DNA from: CAZTEB01 sp964612735
Lineage (GTDB): Bacteria > Patescibacteriota > Microgenomatia > UBA1400 > PJMF01
Length of the DNA stretch: 34,225 nt
Reading direction: 5' to 3'
NCBI GenBank assembly: GCA_964612735.1
Contig: CAZTEB010000005.1
Location: 1-34,225 of the forward strand
In this document: positions 16,022-24,041 of the stretch, piece after piece
How the letters are laid out: each line of letters begins with the position of its first letter
Numbering within the stretch: position 1 is the first letter of the stretch
Translations under genes and position numbers: made by a program
The notes under the pieces: model-generated
The model's database searches: none
The model's input: the letters and a program-made list of their open reading frames with translations, nothing else
Told to the model about the DNA's origin: nothing

Positions 16022-17247
16022 GCACCTTGAGTGTCAAATGAGTAGTGGGCGGTTTGGAATGCGCGCACGAGCTCGAGCACTTCGGCTCTCACTGATGTTC
16101 CTTTAAAACTCTGATCAATGTACTCTGCTACTTTTTTAACTTCTGCCTCTTTCATCCCCCGCCGTGTAATTTCTTGCGTTCCCAATCTAACAAACATGCC
16201 ACCTTCAAGTGGATTGTCAAAATTAACCGTAATATTGTTGTCGAACAGTTGATCATACAGCTGCTTGTAGTTGCCAACTTTATCAGTGAATAAATGAACT
16301 TGATGGTTTTCCGATAACCTTCCCGTATTTGCTTTTCTCACAGAATAGCCTAGTCTCTCCAGTTCTTCTCCCAGGGTATTGGAGTTGGCAATTATTTGCC
16401 CAGCGTAGGCTTCACCGAACTCAGCCATTTCTAGAAGAGTGACAGCCAAGGCAATTACGTGATGAGCATGGGGGCTAGAATACAGGCAACCATCAATAAC
16501 CTTCATCGCCGCACTCCCAAGCTTGTCATCCTTGAATGCAATCATGCCTTTTTGAGGACCGGGAAGTGTCTTGTGAGTGTTTGCGCAGATGACATCAGCC
16601 CCTTCAGAGAACGGTGACTGAAATTCTTGACCAAGAATCAGACCCATGGTGTGGCTGGCGTCATAGATGATAATGGCTTCGTCACCAAGTGCTTGGCGTA
16701 TTTCCATGAGGTTGTGTGGGTTAATATAATACGAAACGTCCATATAAAAAGCTTTTGCATTTGATTTTTTGAAATCAGTACTGAGCCGCTCCACATCAAA
16801 TGATAGTGAGTCAAAGTTATATGAGGCAAACACGTGCTTGCGACCAACCCTATCCAGTATGCCCTTGGTAGCAAAGTGTCCTCCATGATCATGATGCACC
16901 GTCATTACGGCATCACCTGGTTCTGTGGTGGACAGGATGGCACACATCATAGCGTGGACACCCGAAAGACAACTAAGACTAACATGTGAGGCACCAAGAA
17001 TTTTCTTGGTAGCTTCTTCAGCTGTAGTTACTAGTTCATGAATCCCAGGAAAACCTAGGGCTGTGAATGGACCTAAGTCAACTTTTTCGTCTGTACCTGG
17101 TCCGATAAAGTATCTATCTGCTAGACGAGAATCCATAAAAGAGCGAGCAGTGTCAAACATCAGGGGCTCGTTAGCCGTTAGATGAAGAAAGGTGTCATTT
17201 CTCTCTTCTTCTTTTTTAATGTTTGTAAGCAAGTTGGTGATATTCAT
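16018..17247 (-). CDS. Serine hydroxymethyltransferase-like PLP enzyme
   Basis: The 409-residue fold-type I PLP protein is related to SHMT. Visible elements are LHLTANEPLM (SHMT has LIASEN), IIIYDASHTMGLI with Asp196, and CANTHKTLPGPQKGMI with PLP-binding Lys226, as in the SHMT THKTLRGPRG signature. It departs from true SHMT where that family has GGHLTHG: here the sequence is HHDHGGHFATKG, with Lys in place of the conserved His. It may be a divergent GlyA, or a related aldolase or transaldolase. The 15 nt between it and typA contain TATACT, 6 nt before the ATG, so it has its own leaderless promoter as well as possible readthrough from typA. Confidence 0.8.
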   Translation of the reverse strand: MNITNLLTNIKKEEERNDTFLHLTANEPLMFDTARSFMDSRLADRYFIGPGTDEKVDLGPFTALGFPGIHELVTTAEEATKKILGASHVSLSCLSGVHAMMCAILSTTEPGDAVMTVHHDHGGHFATKGILDRVGRKHVFASYNFDSLSFDVERLSTDFKKSNAKAFYMDVSYYINPHNLMEIRQALGDEAIIIYDASHTMGLILGQEFQSPFSEGADVICANTHKTLPGPQKGMIAFKDDKLGSAAMKVIDGCLYSSPHAHHVIALAVTLLEMAEFGEAYAGQIIANSNTLGEELERLGYSVRKANTGRLSENHQVHLFTDKVGNYKQLYDQLFDNNITVNFDNPLEGGMFVRLGTQEITRRGMKEAEVKKVAEYIDQSFKGTSVRAEVLELVRAFQTAHYSFDTQGA

Positions 17248-17253
17248 GAGTCG

Positions 17254-17259
17254 AGTATA
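17254..17259 (-). promoter_or_regulatory. Extended -10 box (TGGTATACT) of the SHMT-like gene
   Basis: TATACT on the minus strand, preceded by TGG (extended -10 pattern), is exactly 6 nt before ATG 17247. It lies in the 15-nt gap after the typA stop. Confidence 0.6.
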
Positions 17260-17262
17260 CCA

Positions 17263-19095
17263 CTACCGCTTCAACGCTTTAGTGATATCCGCCTTGCGAA
17301 GTCGCAGGAACTCAGGAGTGACTTCAAGCATTTCATCTTCAGCAATGATCACCAAGAACTCTTCGAGCGATGGCTTCCAAGCAGGTGCCAGCACAATGGT
17401 GGTGTCAGCTGCTGCAGCTCGCATATTGGTAAGCTTCTTGCCCTTGGCTACATTGACCACCATGTCTTCGGAGCGAGTGTTGATACCTACTACTTGGCCG
17501 GCATAGATTTCCTCACCAGGATCGACTAGCATTTTGGCGCGCTGTTGGGCTTTGTCTAAGGCATAGGTAGTAGCTGTACCAGTCTCGTGAGCGATGATGG
17601 CACCACCTCGTTGCTGTTGTGCATGATCTGAAAGTGGTCGGTACTCTAAGAACAAGGTATTGATGATGGCTGCACCTGAAGTAGCAGTCAGGAGCTCATG
17701 GCGGTAACCAATCAAGTTAGCTGTCGCCATCTCGTACTCAAAGCGGACGCCATCCGTAGTCGTTATCATGTTTTGCAGGTGGCCTTTGCGTTGAGCCATG
17801 CTGGTGGTGATAGTGCCGGTGTAGTCCTGAGGAACTTCTATGGTGACTGACTCCCAAGGCTCGTGCTGTTGGCCATCTATTTCTTTGATTACCACTTCAG
17901 GTCGTGAGACCGAAAACTCATAGCCTTCGCGGCGCATGGTTTCTATCAGGATAGAAATGTGCAGCTCACCACGGCCGACGATGGTGACGCTCTCACCAGA
18001 TTCTGCAGGTTGCATTCGCAGGCCTACATTGGTTTCTAACTCTTTATTCAATCTGTCACGAAGTTGGCGTGAAGTGGAGTAAGTAGCGTCACGGCCAGCA
18101 AAGGGTGAAGAGTTCACAGAGAGCTTCATCTTCACAGTTGGTTCACTAATCGAAAGCGATGGCAGTGGAGCTGACTTTCCTAGTTCACAGATAGTCTGAC
18201 CAATTTGAGGTTTAGCGAAGCCACTAATGGCGATGATGTCGCCGGCGCTGGCAGTCGCAACTGGTTGTCTCTCAAGGCCATGGTGGGTGAAGAGATGCTC
18301 TACGTTGCCTTCAACAACTTTGGCGTCTGAGTCTGCGCTGACGAGTTGGACGCGCTGGCCTTTGGAAATAGTTCCTTGAAAAATACGACCGACGATGATC
18401 TTACCGATATGGGAATCAAAGTCGAGCGAATTTACCTGAAGCTGAAGCGGCTTACTAGCATCTCCAGTCGGAGCTGGGACGGTTTTGATGATGTTCTCGA
18501 ATAATGGTGCTAAGTCTGTGCTATCAGTGATATCCATGGAGTGATCGGGATTCTCAGCAACAGCTGTTCCTACGATGCCGTCGATGCCCCTGGCATACAG
18601 TATTGGGAAATCAAGCTGCGACTCGTCACTAGCTAGTTCTAAGAATAAGTCGCCAATTTCTTGCTCTACGGCGGCGAGTCGCTGATTTTTTCTGTCCACT
18701 TTGTTGATAACTACCAGCGGCTTGAGTCCAAGTTGAAGAGCCAGTCGTAGTACGAAGCGAGTTTGAGATAGCACGCCTTCGCTGGCATCAACCAGCAAGA
18801 CACAGCCGTCTGCCATGTTCAGCACGCGCTCTACTTCACCAGAGAAGTCAGCGTGACCCGGGGTGTCTAAAATATTTATCTTGTAGTCGTGCCAAAAGAC
18901 GGCGGTGTTTTTTGACAAAATAGTCACGCCGCGCTCACGCTCTAAGTCATTGGAGTCGAGGATGGTGGTTTGCTCGAGTTCCTTTTGGTGAGCCGCAAAG
19001 GTTTGAGTCTGCTTGAGCATAGCATCCACCAAGGTAGTCTTACCGTGGTCGACGTGGGCGATGATGGCGATGTTGCGGATGTTTGACTGCTGCAC
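17263..19095 (-). CDS. typA: Ribosome-associated translational GTPase TypA/BipA
   Basis: The 610-residue protein is of normal TypA length. G motifs are AHVDHGKTT (G1), RERGVTI (switch I; Val where Ile is usual), DTPGHADF (G3), NKVD (G4) and ILYARG (G5 region). Domain II, the EF-G-like domain (VSRPEVVIKEIDGQQHEPWE) and the TypA-specific C-terminal domain (GKKLTNMRAAAADTTIVLAPAW) follow. BipA binds the ribosome and helps 50S assembly and stress or low-temperature translation. The start is GTG at 19095, with GATAAT 5 nt upstream and no Shine-Dalgarno sequence. The SHMT-like gene follows after 15 nt. Confidence 0.97.
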   Translation of the reverse strand: MQQSNIRNIAIIAHVDHGKTTLVDAMLKQTQTFAAHQKELEQTTILDSNDLERERGVTILSKNTAVFWHDYKINILDTPGHADFSGEVERVLNMADGCVLLVDASEGVLSQTRFVLRLALQLGLKPLVVINKVDRKNQRLAAVEQEIGDLFLELASDESQLDFPILYARGIDGIVGTAVAENPDHSMDITDSTDLAPLFENIIKTVPAPTGDASKPLQLQVNSLDFDSHIGKIIVGRIFQGTISKGQRVQLVSADSDAKVVEGNVEHLFTHHGLERQPVATASAGDIIAISGFAKPQIGQTICELGKSAPLPSLSISEPTVKMKLSVNSSPFAGRDATYSTSRQLRDRLNKELETNVGLRMQPAESGESVTIVGRGELHISILIETMRREGYEFSVSRPEVVIKEIDGQQHEPWESVTIEVPQDYTGTITTSMAQRKGHLQNMITTTDGVRFEYEMATANLIGYRHELLTATSGAAIINTLFLEYRPLSDHAQQQRGGAIIAHETGTATTYALDKAQQRAKMLVDPGEEIYAGQVVGINTRSEDMVVNVAKGKKLTNMRAAAADTTIVLAPAWKPSLEEFLVIIAEDEMLEVTPEFLRLRKADITKALKR

Positions 19096-19100
19096 TGGTA

Positions 19101-19106
19101 ATTATC
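19101..19106 (-). promoter_or_regulatory. Candidate -10 box (GATAAT) of typA
   Basis: GATAAT on the minus strand lies 5 nt before the GTG at 19095. An alternative TATAGG overlaps just upstream. Either gives a leaderless or nearly leaderless message with a GTG start. Confidence 0.45.
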
Positions 19107-19160
19107 CTATAATATTTTATATGGTGTTGAACAAGGGACCATTTTAGGCTAGATCTCGAG

Positions 19161-19181
19161 AAAAAGCAAGGGAAAGCCTTG
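19161..19181 (-). terminator. Probable intrinsic terminator of the kinase-like gene
   Basis: Read on the minus strand, CAAGG-CTTTC-CCTTG (5-bp stem, 5-nt loop) is followed by CTTTTT. It lies about 35 nt after the TAG of the kinase-like gene and before the typA promoter. The stem is short, so confidence is moderate. Confidence 0.45.
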
Positions 19182-19214
19182 TGTTGCAGTGGCACAGAAA
19201 CCAGAGACGAAAGG

Positions 19215-20342
19215 CTACAGTCCAGTATGAAGTTGAACTGCTAGCTGCTCTCCAAACTCCCCAATGTTTTCAAAATTACTTTCGGGATTATCATTTAACG
19301 CTTTTATAAAGAGCTGTTTAATCTCTTCCCTGGCTTGAGCGGGCACTCCTAGTCTTTCTAGTCGCAAATCTAGATACACATGATGCATGGTGTGCATGCC
19401 AGTCCAGCGCTGCATACGATTTGAGGTTCCTTGTGCCGTGATTTGTAATTCGGGTAGGTCGCAAGCAAGCACTCCTGTTATCAATTCAAAACACACCAGC
19501 GCATAAGTGAAGGTATCTGACTGAAGTCTATATCTATTGTCATTAAGGTAAAGCCATGGTGGTGTATATGCTGGAGTTGCATACAAAGCGCCTGGTCGCC
19601 TATGCTTTGTCTCAAATACCTTGGTAGATACATTGAGATCAACTAAATATACATGCCCATTCTTTGTCAAAATAAATTGATGGGGTTTAAGATCACCATG
19701 GTCTACATCGTGTGCATGAAGCTGTGACATGATAGTTGTAGCTTGAGTCACAAACGCGATGAGCTCAGTAAGTGTGGTGAGAGGTTTTACATAGAGATCT
19801 TCTCCGTCTATGTATTCCATGATTAAGCAGTAAGACTCATTGCCTGAGCTCTCTTGGTATACGACCAGGTCGTAAACCTTTGGTATTCCCTTGGTGTTTA
19901 CGAATCCTGCTAACACGATCGCTTCCTGCATTTGGATGGCATCCCAATCAGTCATCTGCCCTCGTGTTCGCTTGGAGTTCACCATCTTAAGTGCTATCAC
20001 TATTCCCAGGTTGTGATCCCAACCAAAAAAGACATCGCATGACGCGCCTGAACCTATGAGTTCTGCAATGCTGTAGCGTTTGTTGACCTCTAAGAGATTC
20101 TCAGGTGAAAAATCTTTAGGTACTGAAGGTCGTTCTACCCAAGCTTGAAGATAGAAGTAAGCTTCTTTTTCGAGCAAATCACTTATCCTAGAGGGTTCAT
20201 CTTCTTCAGCATCCCAGTGCCAGTAATAGTAGTCACGAGGATTGCCTTTTACTATTTTTAGTGGGGATACTTCAAAAGGCGCACTTGCGCCCTCAGGCCA
20301 CTGCCACGAGTGGAGTTCTCGTGGGTCGTATCTTTCTGACAT
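19215..20342 (-). CDS. Ser/Thr protein kinase-like protein
   Basis: The 375-residue protein has an N-terminal extension of about 90 residues and one kinase domain: glycine loop IGSGASCDVFFGW (96-108), VAIK-type Lys119 in IALKMV, hinge LIMEYIDGEDLY, catalytic loop HGDLKPHQF (215-223) and ATPAYTPPW (APE region). Asp217 and Lys219 are present. The Asn that normally follows (DLKPxN) is Gln222, and the DFG motif reads DLN (235-237), so activity may be weak or altered. It has no TM helix or PASTA repeats and is predicted cytoplasmic. It shares a symmetrical -10 region with the greA-type gene on the other strand. Confidence 0.85.
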   Translation of the reverse strand: MSERYDPRELHSWQWPEGASAPFEVSPLKIVKGNPRDYYYWHWDAEEDEPSRISDLLEKEAYFYLQAWVERPSVPKDFSPENLLEVNKRYSIAELIGSGASCDVFFGWDHNLGIVIALKMVNSKRTRGQMTDWDAIQMQEAIVLAGFVNTKGIPKVYDLVVYQESSGNESYCLIMEYIDGEDLYVKPLTTLTELIAFVTQATTIMSQLHAHDVDHGDLKPHQFILTKNGHVYLVDLNVSTKVFETKHRRPGALYATPAYTPPWLYLNDNRYRLQSDTFTYALVCFELITGVLACDLPELQITAQGTSNRMQRWTGMHTMHHVYLDLRLERLGVPAQAREEIKQLFIKALNDNPESNFENIGEFGEQLAVQLHTGL

Positions 20343-20352
20343 AGTGCGGTGC

Positions 20353-20362
20353 AGTATATACT
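20353..20362. promoter_or_regulatory. Symmetrical bidirectional -10 element (AGTATATACT)
   Basis: The 10-bp perfect palindrome gives TATACT on both strands. It is 10 nt before ATG 20342 (-, kinase-like) and 11 nt before ATG 20374 (+, GreA-type). The whole divergent intergenic region is only 31 bp, neither gene has a Shine-Dalgarno sequence, and any -35 contact would lie inside the opposite coding sequence. Confidence 0.6.
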
Positions 20363-20373
20363 ACCCTCTAACC

Positions 20374-20847
20374 ATGACAACGCAAGGCCAACCCATTCGC
20401 TTCACCAAACAGACCTTCTTAGAAATGAAGGCACGGCGGCGAGAACTGTATCGTCTGCAGGAGGAAGTGTTGGTGAGGCTGAAGATGGCCAGAGAAATGG
20501 GTGACTTATCAGAGAACGGAGCGTACAAGTATGCCAAGTTCGAATTAGGTAACACTCGGCGTGAGCTAGGCAAACTTAATCGACTTATCGCCAATGGTGT
20601 GATTGAGGAATCAAAAGAACACTATGATCAGGTCGAATTTGGTTGCACCTTTACGATTCAACAGGCTGACAAGCAACTCACCTTTATGTTGGTCAGTAAA
20701 CACGAGTCAAATCCCTCAGAGTGCAAAATTTCCGATGACAGTCCGATTGGTGCGGCTGCCCTAGGCAAAAAAGTTGGAGAGAAGTTTGTGGTCAAGTCGC
20801 CAAAGGGTGAAGTAGAGTACGAGGTGGTGGAGATTGGGGTGGGTTAA
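20374..20847 (+). CDS. greA: GreA/GreB-family transcription elongation factor
   Basis: The 157-residue protein has the Gre layout. The N-terminal coiled coil carries the acidic tip (ARE MGDLSENGAYKYAK; Asp43 and Glu46 correspond to the residues that stimulate RNA polymerase cleavage). The C-terminal FKBP-like domain includes DDSPIGAAALGKKVGEKFVV and a final YEVVEIG. It enters the polymerase secondary channel and rescues backtracked complexes. The frame is open from 20242, but only ATG 20374 gives a normal Gre N-terminus and lies outside the divergent gene. Whether it is a housekeeping GreA or a paralogue cannot be told from this window. Confidence 0.9.
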   Translation: MTTQGQPIRFTKQTFLEMKARRRELYRLQEEVLVRLKMAREMGDLSENGAYKYAKFELGNTRRELGKLNRLIANGVIEESKEHYDQVEFGCTFTIQQADKQLTFMLVSKHESNPSECKISDDSPIGAAALGKKVGEKFVVKSPKGEVEYEVVEIGVG

Positions 20848-20872
20848 GCGCTGCATCACAAGATGTGGAAAG

Positions 20873-21484
20873 CTACTTCTTTTCACCTTTCGCTAGCAAC
20901 CAAATCGCGAATGTCATCTCACCTAAGATGCTCGGCACTGCTACCATTGCCAAAAATACATCAGCATAGGCGTCGTAATTTGGTAAGACGAAGTGGGCAC
21001 TGGTGTCAACGATGTAGGCGATACCAGCTAGAGTAATCGCAGTAGCTATCCATTTGGGCATAGTGATGATCCTAGCCAGGAGAATTAAGTGAAAGCCAAA
21101 GAAAAATAGCCCTAGTAACCAAATGATGTTAAATCTGTCCACGAGTCCCAGTATTTGCTGAGCATCAGTGAGCGGCAGTGCTTCAACCAAAGCAAAAACG
21201 GCTACAGCCATGATGCCTGCATGCAAGACCCTAAAAAGGGTACTTAGCAGCGACAGTTGATTTTTAGATCCCAATATTTGTAGCGCCCAAGCGACTATCA
21301 CATCAAAAACCGCGGTCACTAGAAAAGCCATGATTCCTAGTCGCACCACTAGCTGGCTTCCTTCAAGTGTTTCGATGGGATGTGTGGCAAGAGACTCTAG
21401 GGCAAAGAAGTTGGCAAATATAGCAGCGAAGAAAATAACGACGTAACTCCAACCAGCGATGAGGGCGATGTTTCTTTTTTGCAC
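20873..21484 (-). CDS. DUF4386 family membrane protein
   Basis: The roughly 203-residue protein has six predicted TM helices and the DUF4386 pattern: RNIALIAGWSYVVIFFAAIFANFF at the start, a central RVLHAGIMAVAVFALVEALPL, and LGLFFFGFHLILLARII followed by PKWIATAITLAGIAYIVD. Function is unknown. A TTG at 21508 would extend it by eight residues, but that codon lies upstream of TATAGT (21496-21491). The GTG at 21484 is exactly 6 nt after that box and matches the leaderless pattern, so it is chosen. It converges on the greA-type gene. Confidence 0.85.
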   Translation of the reverse strand: MQKRNIALIAGWSYVVIFFAAIFANFFALESLATHPIETLEGSQLVVRLGIMAFLVTAVFDVIVAWALQILGSKNQLSLLSTLFRVLHAGIMAVAVFALVEALPLTDAQQILGLVDRFNIIWLLGLFFFGFHLILLARIITMPKWIATAITLAGIAYIVDTSAHFVLPNYDAYADVFLAMVAVPSILGEMTFAIWLLAKGEKK

Positions 21485-21490
21485 AGTACT

Positions 21491-21496
21491 ACTATA
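21491..21496 (-). promoter_or_regulatory. -10 box (TATAGT) that sets the DUF4386 start
   Basis: TATAGT on the minus strand is followed by AGTACT and GTG 21484. The 6-nt spacing equals that of the other leaderless genes here and decides between two possible starts. Confidence 0.5.
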
Positions 21497-21559
21497 TAGA
21501 TTTTTCAAGTAAAGCGCATGAGGAAATAGCGAGGTATGAGAGCTTAGAATCAGCGTGCT

Positions 21560-21913
21560 TTACAGTTCTTTCTTATCTCCACCCAAAACACTCGGAGCAT
21601 GGATTGTAAAATTCTGAGTGTTCGGTTCAACAGAGATCACTTCTTCTACTAAGCCCTTATCGAAAACAATATATTCGCCTTCTTTAACTTCAACAGTTTC
21701 TCCATCAATAGAAAAAGTCATACCTCCCTTAAGAACGATTACGACAGTTTTTGTTTTAGTGTGAATATGTGGTGCAGCACGAAATCCGGGTTCAAGTTTT
21801 CCAAAAACTATTTCAGCATTTGAATCGTGCCGTATCGAGGATTCTTCAATGAAAGAGCCGATCAGCGCATGTTTGTCACTCTCAATAAAACTATGTTTTT
21901 CAAAAGGTTTCAT
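21560..21913 (-). CDS. Cupin-domain protein
   Basis: The 117-residue single-domain cupin shows motif 1 as GFRAAPHIHTKTKTVVIVLKGGMTF (metal-type His-x-His followed by a later acidic/Gly stretch) and motif 2 as VKEGEYIVFDKGLVEEV, where the usual final His is absent. It may bind a metal or a small ligand, but one metal ligand seems lost. It is the first gene left of the AT-rich block and is separated from the CBASS-like operon by about 100 bp with two inverted repeats. No clear -10 or Shine-Dalgarno sequence precedes its ATG. Confidence 0.8.
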   Translation of the reverse strand: MKPFEKHSFIESDKHALIGSFIEESSIRHDSNAEIVFGKLEPGFRAAPHIHTKTKTVVIVLKGGMTFSIDGETVEVKEGEYIVFDKGLVEEVISVEPNTQNFTIHAPSVLGGDKKEL

Positions 21914-21954
21914 AGTGGTGATTGTTGTTGTTGAAGCCGCATTGCGGTCCTGGT

Positions 21955-21983
21955 GGTATGAAGTTAGAACCTACTTCATGACC
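21955..21983. repeat. Inverted repeat between cupin gene and CBASS operon
   Basis: ATGAAGT-(8 nt)-ACTTCAT is a perfect 7-bp inverted repeat, extended by GGT / ACC across a small bulge. It lies at the left boundary of the AT-rich block. It could be a terminator-like hairpin, an operator for the cupin gene, or a recombination remnant. No T-run follows. Confidence 0.4.
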
Positions 21984-21999
21984 AACTATGATCCTATTT

Positions 22000-22017
22000 T
22001 AGCCACAAACTTGGCTA
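22000..22017 (-). terminator. Hairpin at the 3' end of the CBASS operon
   Basis: TAGCCA-(6 nt)-TGGCTA is a perfect 6-bp stem whose right arm holds the TAG of the SLATT gene (22017-22015). No T-run follows on the minus strand, so it may act as a 3'-end stabiliser. Confidence 0.35.
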
Positions 22018-22587
22018 GTTACTAGTATTAAGCCGAAGTTCTTCAGGCAAGAATTGATCAATTTCTTCATCTGACCAAGTAAATTCTTCACCGCTAATAC
22101 TTCCTCTTTTATTAAGCCTCCTCTGAGCCTCTTGGTATTCACTGGGCCCTGTTTGTGGAGATAAATCACTTATTACTTGGTACTCCCGTTGTAATGAGTC
22201 TCTCTTTTCGATAATAGCTTTTTTGGGAATAGCTTGGTTCATTATGTCTGTTATCAATGATCTATATTTGTCTCTTAAACCCATATATTTTAGTGCAGAG
22301 TTTTTATGCAGCACCATTTTATCCTCATAGCTAAAAGAAAGTTGTATGATTAAGAAGATAATCTCTGCCACACTTAGCCCCGCTCCTAAGTATGATAACC
22401 AAATTTTGTCTGGTTGAGCTGTTTGCACTAAAAGTAAAACTAAAACAACTGAAACTAGTGCTATGTTAACAATTTTAACGTAGTATGAATTTTGTGTTTG
22501 CTTTTCAGATGCTACTTCATGAACTTTGTGAGTGAATACTGTGTTCGCAAATGTCTGCCTAACTATGGCTAAATTTTGTAAATCCAT
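22015..22587 (-). CDS. SLATT-domain two-TM effector (CBASS effector)
   Basis: The 190-residue protein has an N-terminal helix, two adjacent TM helices (IVNIALVSVVLVLLLVQ and WLSYLGAGLSVAEIIFLIIQL), and a helical region with ALKYMGLRDKYRSLITDI, the Y-xx-LR-xx-Y-xx-L pattern of SLATT domains. SLATT proteins are predicted pore-forming effectors triggered by nucleotide second messengers, which kill or arrest the infected cell. It directly follows a CD-NTase gene, as in type I CBASS. ATG 22587 is preferred (AAAGG 8 nt upstream, 4 nt after the CD-NTase stop). ATG 22614 with AGGA, overlapping the upstream gene, is also possible. Confidence 0.8.
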   Translation of the reverse strand: MDLQNLAIVRQTFANTVFTHKVHEVASEKQTQNSYYVKIVNIALVSVVLVLLLVQTAQPDKIWLSYLGAGLSVAEIIFLIIQLSFSYEDKMVLHKNSALKYMGLRDKYRSLITDIMNQAIPKKAIIEKRDSLQREYQVISDLSPQTGPSEYQEAQRRLNKRGSISGEEFTWSDEEIDQFLPEELRLNTSN

Positions 22588-22591
22588 ATCG

Positions 22592-23470
22592 TTAACCTTT
22601 AAATTTTGAACCATATATTTCCTGCCACTTACTGTTAGCTGAATATGGCCTGTCTTTTTCTTCATATTCTATAGCCTCAAGTGAAATGTTGTAACACCTT
22701 AATGCTTTATAATCGAAGCTTCCTTTTCTCCAAACGTACTGACTGCTTCCTGGTGCTAACCAATAATTCTGATCTTCATTTTGATTTTTAAGAAACTTAA
22801 AAAAATCTCTTGTCATGTAATCATAGTAAACATATGATTTATCGTTGTTTTCCCAGTCTAATAAAAAATTATGTGCCAAAGTATCGATCAGTAAGCCACC
22901 AATAGGTACGTTCCATTTATCTTTCCAGCATCTCACCATCCTACATAAATTTTTTAAATTACCACTGTATTTATTATTTGCTTCTCTAATAGCTTCGATT
23001 TCTGGTTTGGGGTCTGTTTTTTTCCAGCTACCTCCATCATGTGTATCGGGATAAGCATACCTGCCGCTTTGATAGAGAAAACCAGGCACTATTTCAAAAC
23101 TAACCCCATCTTCAAAGTTAATTTGAACAACTTGTCCATCTCCTTTAATGTGGCTTGTAGAGTAAGTTTTTTTTAGTGAATCTCTGACAGCTTGTAAAAG
23201 AGCTGATTGTCCATTTCCCAAATGATTGTCGTACTTTTCATATTCTCCCCAGGGCAACTGCATAAGTATGTCGATGTCGCTGATGTGAATATCGGTATCT
23301 CTACCATATGAGCCCACGTAAAGGCTATGACTTGTTTTAGAATCACTATTCCAAAAATCAATATTAAGCTGTTTTGTAATTCTGCCGTACCTATAAGAAA
23401 TATCTTTAACTACTTCCGAATCAATCCTTATGTCATTACAGAATTGTTTAAATTTTGTTGATACACTCAT
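22592..23470 (-). CDS. CD-NTase (cGAS/DncV-like SMODS nucleotidyltransferase) of a CBASS system
   Basis: The 292-residue enzyme has the pol-beta-type core: VGSYGRDTDIHISDIDILMQL with the GS motif at 53-54 and catalytic Asp65/Asp67, then VSFEIVPGF with the third acidic residue as Glu126. The C-terminal helical half includes NLKNLCRMVRCWKDKWNVPIGGLLIDTLAHNFL, typical of CD-NTases. These make cyclic di- or trinucleotides on phage infection; the product here cannot be predicted. A Shine-Dalgarno AGGAG lies 5 nt before ATG 23470. A 37-nt gap before it contains a TATATT that could be a second promoter. The downstream partner is the SLATT effector. Confidence 0.9.
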   Translation of the reverse strand: MSVSTKFKQFCNDIRIDSEVVKDISYRYGRITKQLNIDFWNSDSKTSHSLYVGSYGRDTDIHISDIDILMQLPWGEYEKYDNHLGNGQSALLQAVRDSLKKTYSTSHIKGDGQVVQINFEDGVSFEIVPGFLYQSGRYAYPDTHDGGSWKKTDPKPEIEAIREANNKYSGNLKNLCRMVRCWKDKWNVPIGGLLIDTLAHNFLLDWENNDKSYVYYDYMTRDFFKFLKNQNEDQNYWLAPGSSQYVWRKGSFDYKALRCYNISLEAIEYEEKDRPYSANSKWQEIYGSKFKG

Positions 23471-23507
23471 ACCACTCCTGAATCATAAAGTCACACAATA
23501 TAGGGTT

Positions 23508-24041
23508 TTAACTCCCTGACTTTTTTATTTGCTTCAAATACTTAATATTTTCATCCACAAGGTAAACAGTGTGGTATTTAGCTCCTGCTTTTGTTTTCAA
23601 ATCTCTTGCCTTAAGTTTACCTTTTCTAACTAATTTTCGTGCTGTTGATGGGTGTAAACCATACTCATCCTTTAACTTCCAGCTAGAGATAGTATTTTTC
23701 CAGTGACAAGCAGATGCTGGTATTACTCCCTGTTCGATATTCCATTGGCAGTCCATACACCTCTGCCCATTTTCATCCCACCATGTCTCTGTGCCTGAAA
23801 TACTCTTGTGACAAATTAGGCAGTTGTAGACACCCTCATGTTCACCGAGGTGAAAGCCTTTGGGGTGATCTTTGAGTTTCTTTTTTCTCCGAAAATCAAT
23901 CTGAGCCTGTTCCATTAAAAGTTTGACTAAGCCCACTAAGTTTTCTCCTTGCTCACGCGCTTCTGCATCCGTGAGGACCTTGCCGTATTCTTTTTTGGCT
24001 ATTTCTTTGAACTCTTGTATTGCTTCATCTGGTAGAGACAT
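23508..24041 (-). CDS. Zinc-ribbon plus helix-turn-helix protein in the CBASS operon
   Basis: The 177-residue protein has three parts. Residues 1-45 (PDEAIQEFKEIAKKEYG ... DAEAREQG) resemble a short helical N-terminus I associate with many CPR proteins of mixed function. Residues 70-115 form a zinc ribbon with Cys74/Cys77 (CLIC) and Cys95/Cys98 (CMDC). Residues 120-150 look like a winged or excisionase-type HTH (WKLKDEYGLHPSTARKLVRKGKL). A nucleic-acid-binding role is likely. Its ATG shares a base with the DUF2188 stop (TAATG), tying it to the operon. It is not a known CBASS accessory gene; it could be a regulator or a sensor of phage nucleic acid. Confidence 0.75.
   Translation of the reverse strand: MSLPDEAIQEFKEIAKKEYGKVLTDAEAREQGENLVGLVKLLMEQAQIDFRRKKKLKDHPKGFHLGEHEGVYNCLICHKSISGTETWWDENGQRCMDCQWNIEQGVIPASACHWKNTISSWKLKDEYGLHPSTARKLVRKGKLKARDLKTKAGAKYHTVYLVDENIKYLKQIKKSGS

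Noticed and set aside
21900..22020. Attachment-site copy of the tRNA-Ser 3' end
   Set aside because: I compared the left boundary with the tRNA 3' end and saw no matching block of useful length.
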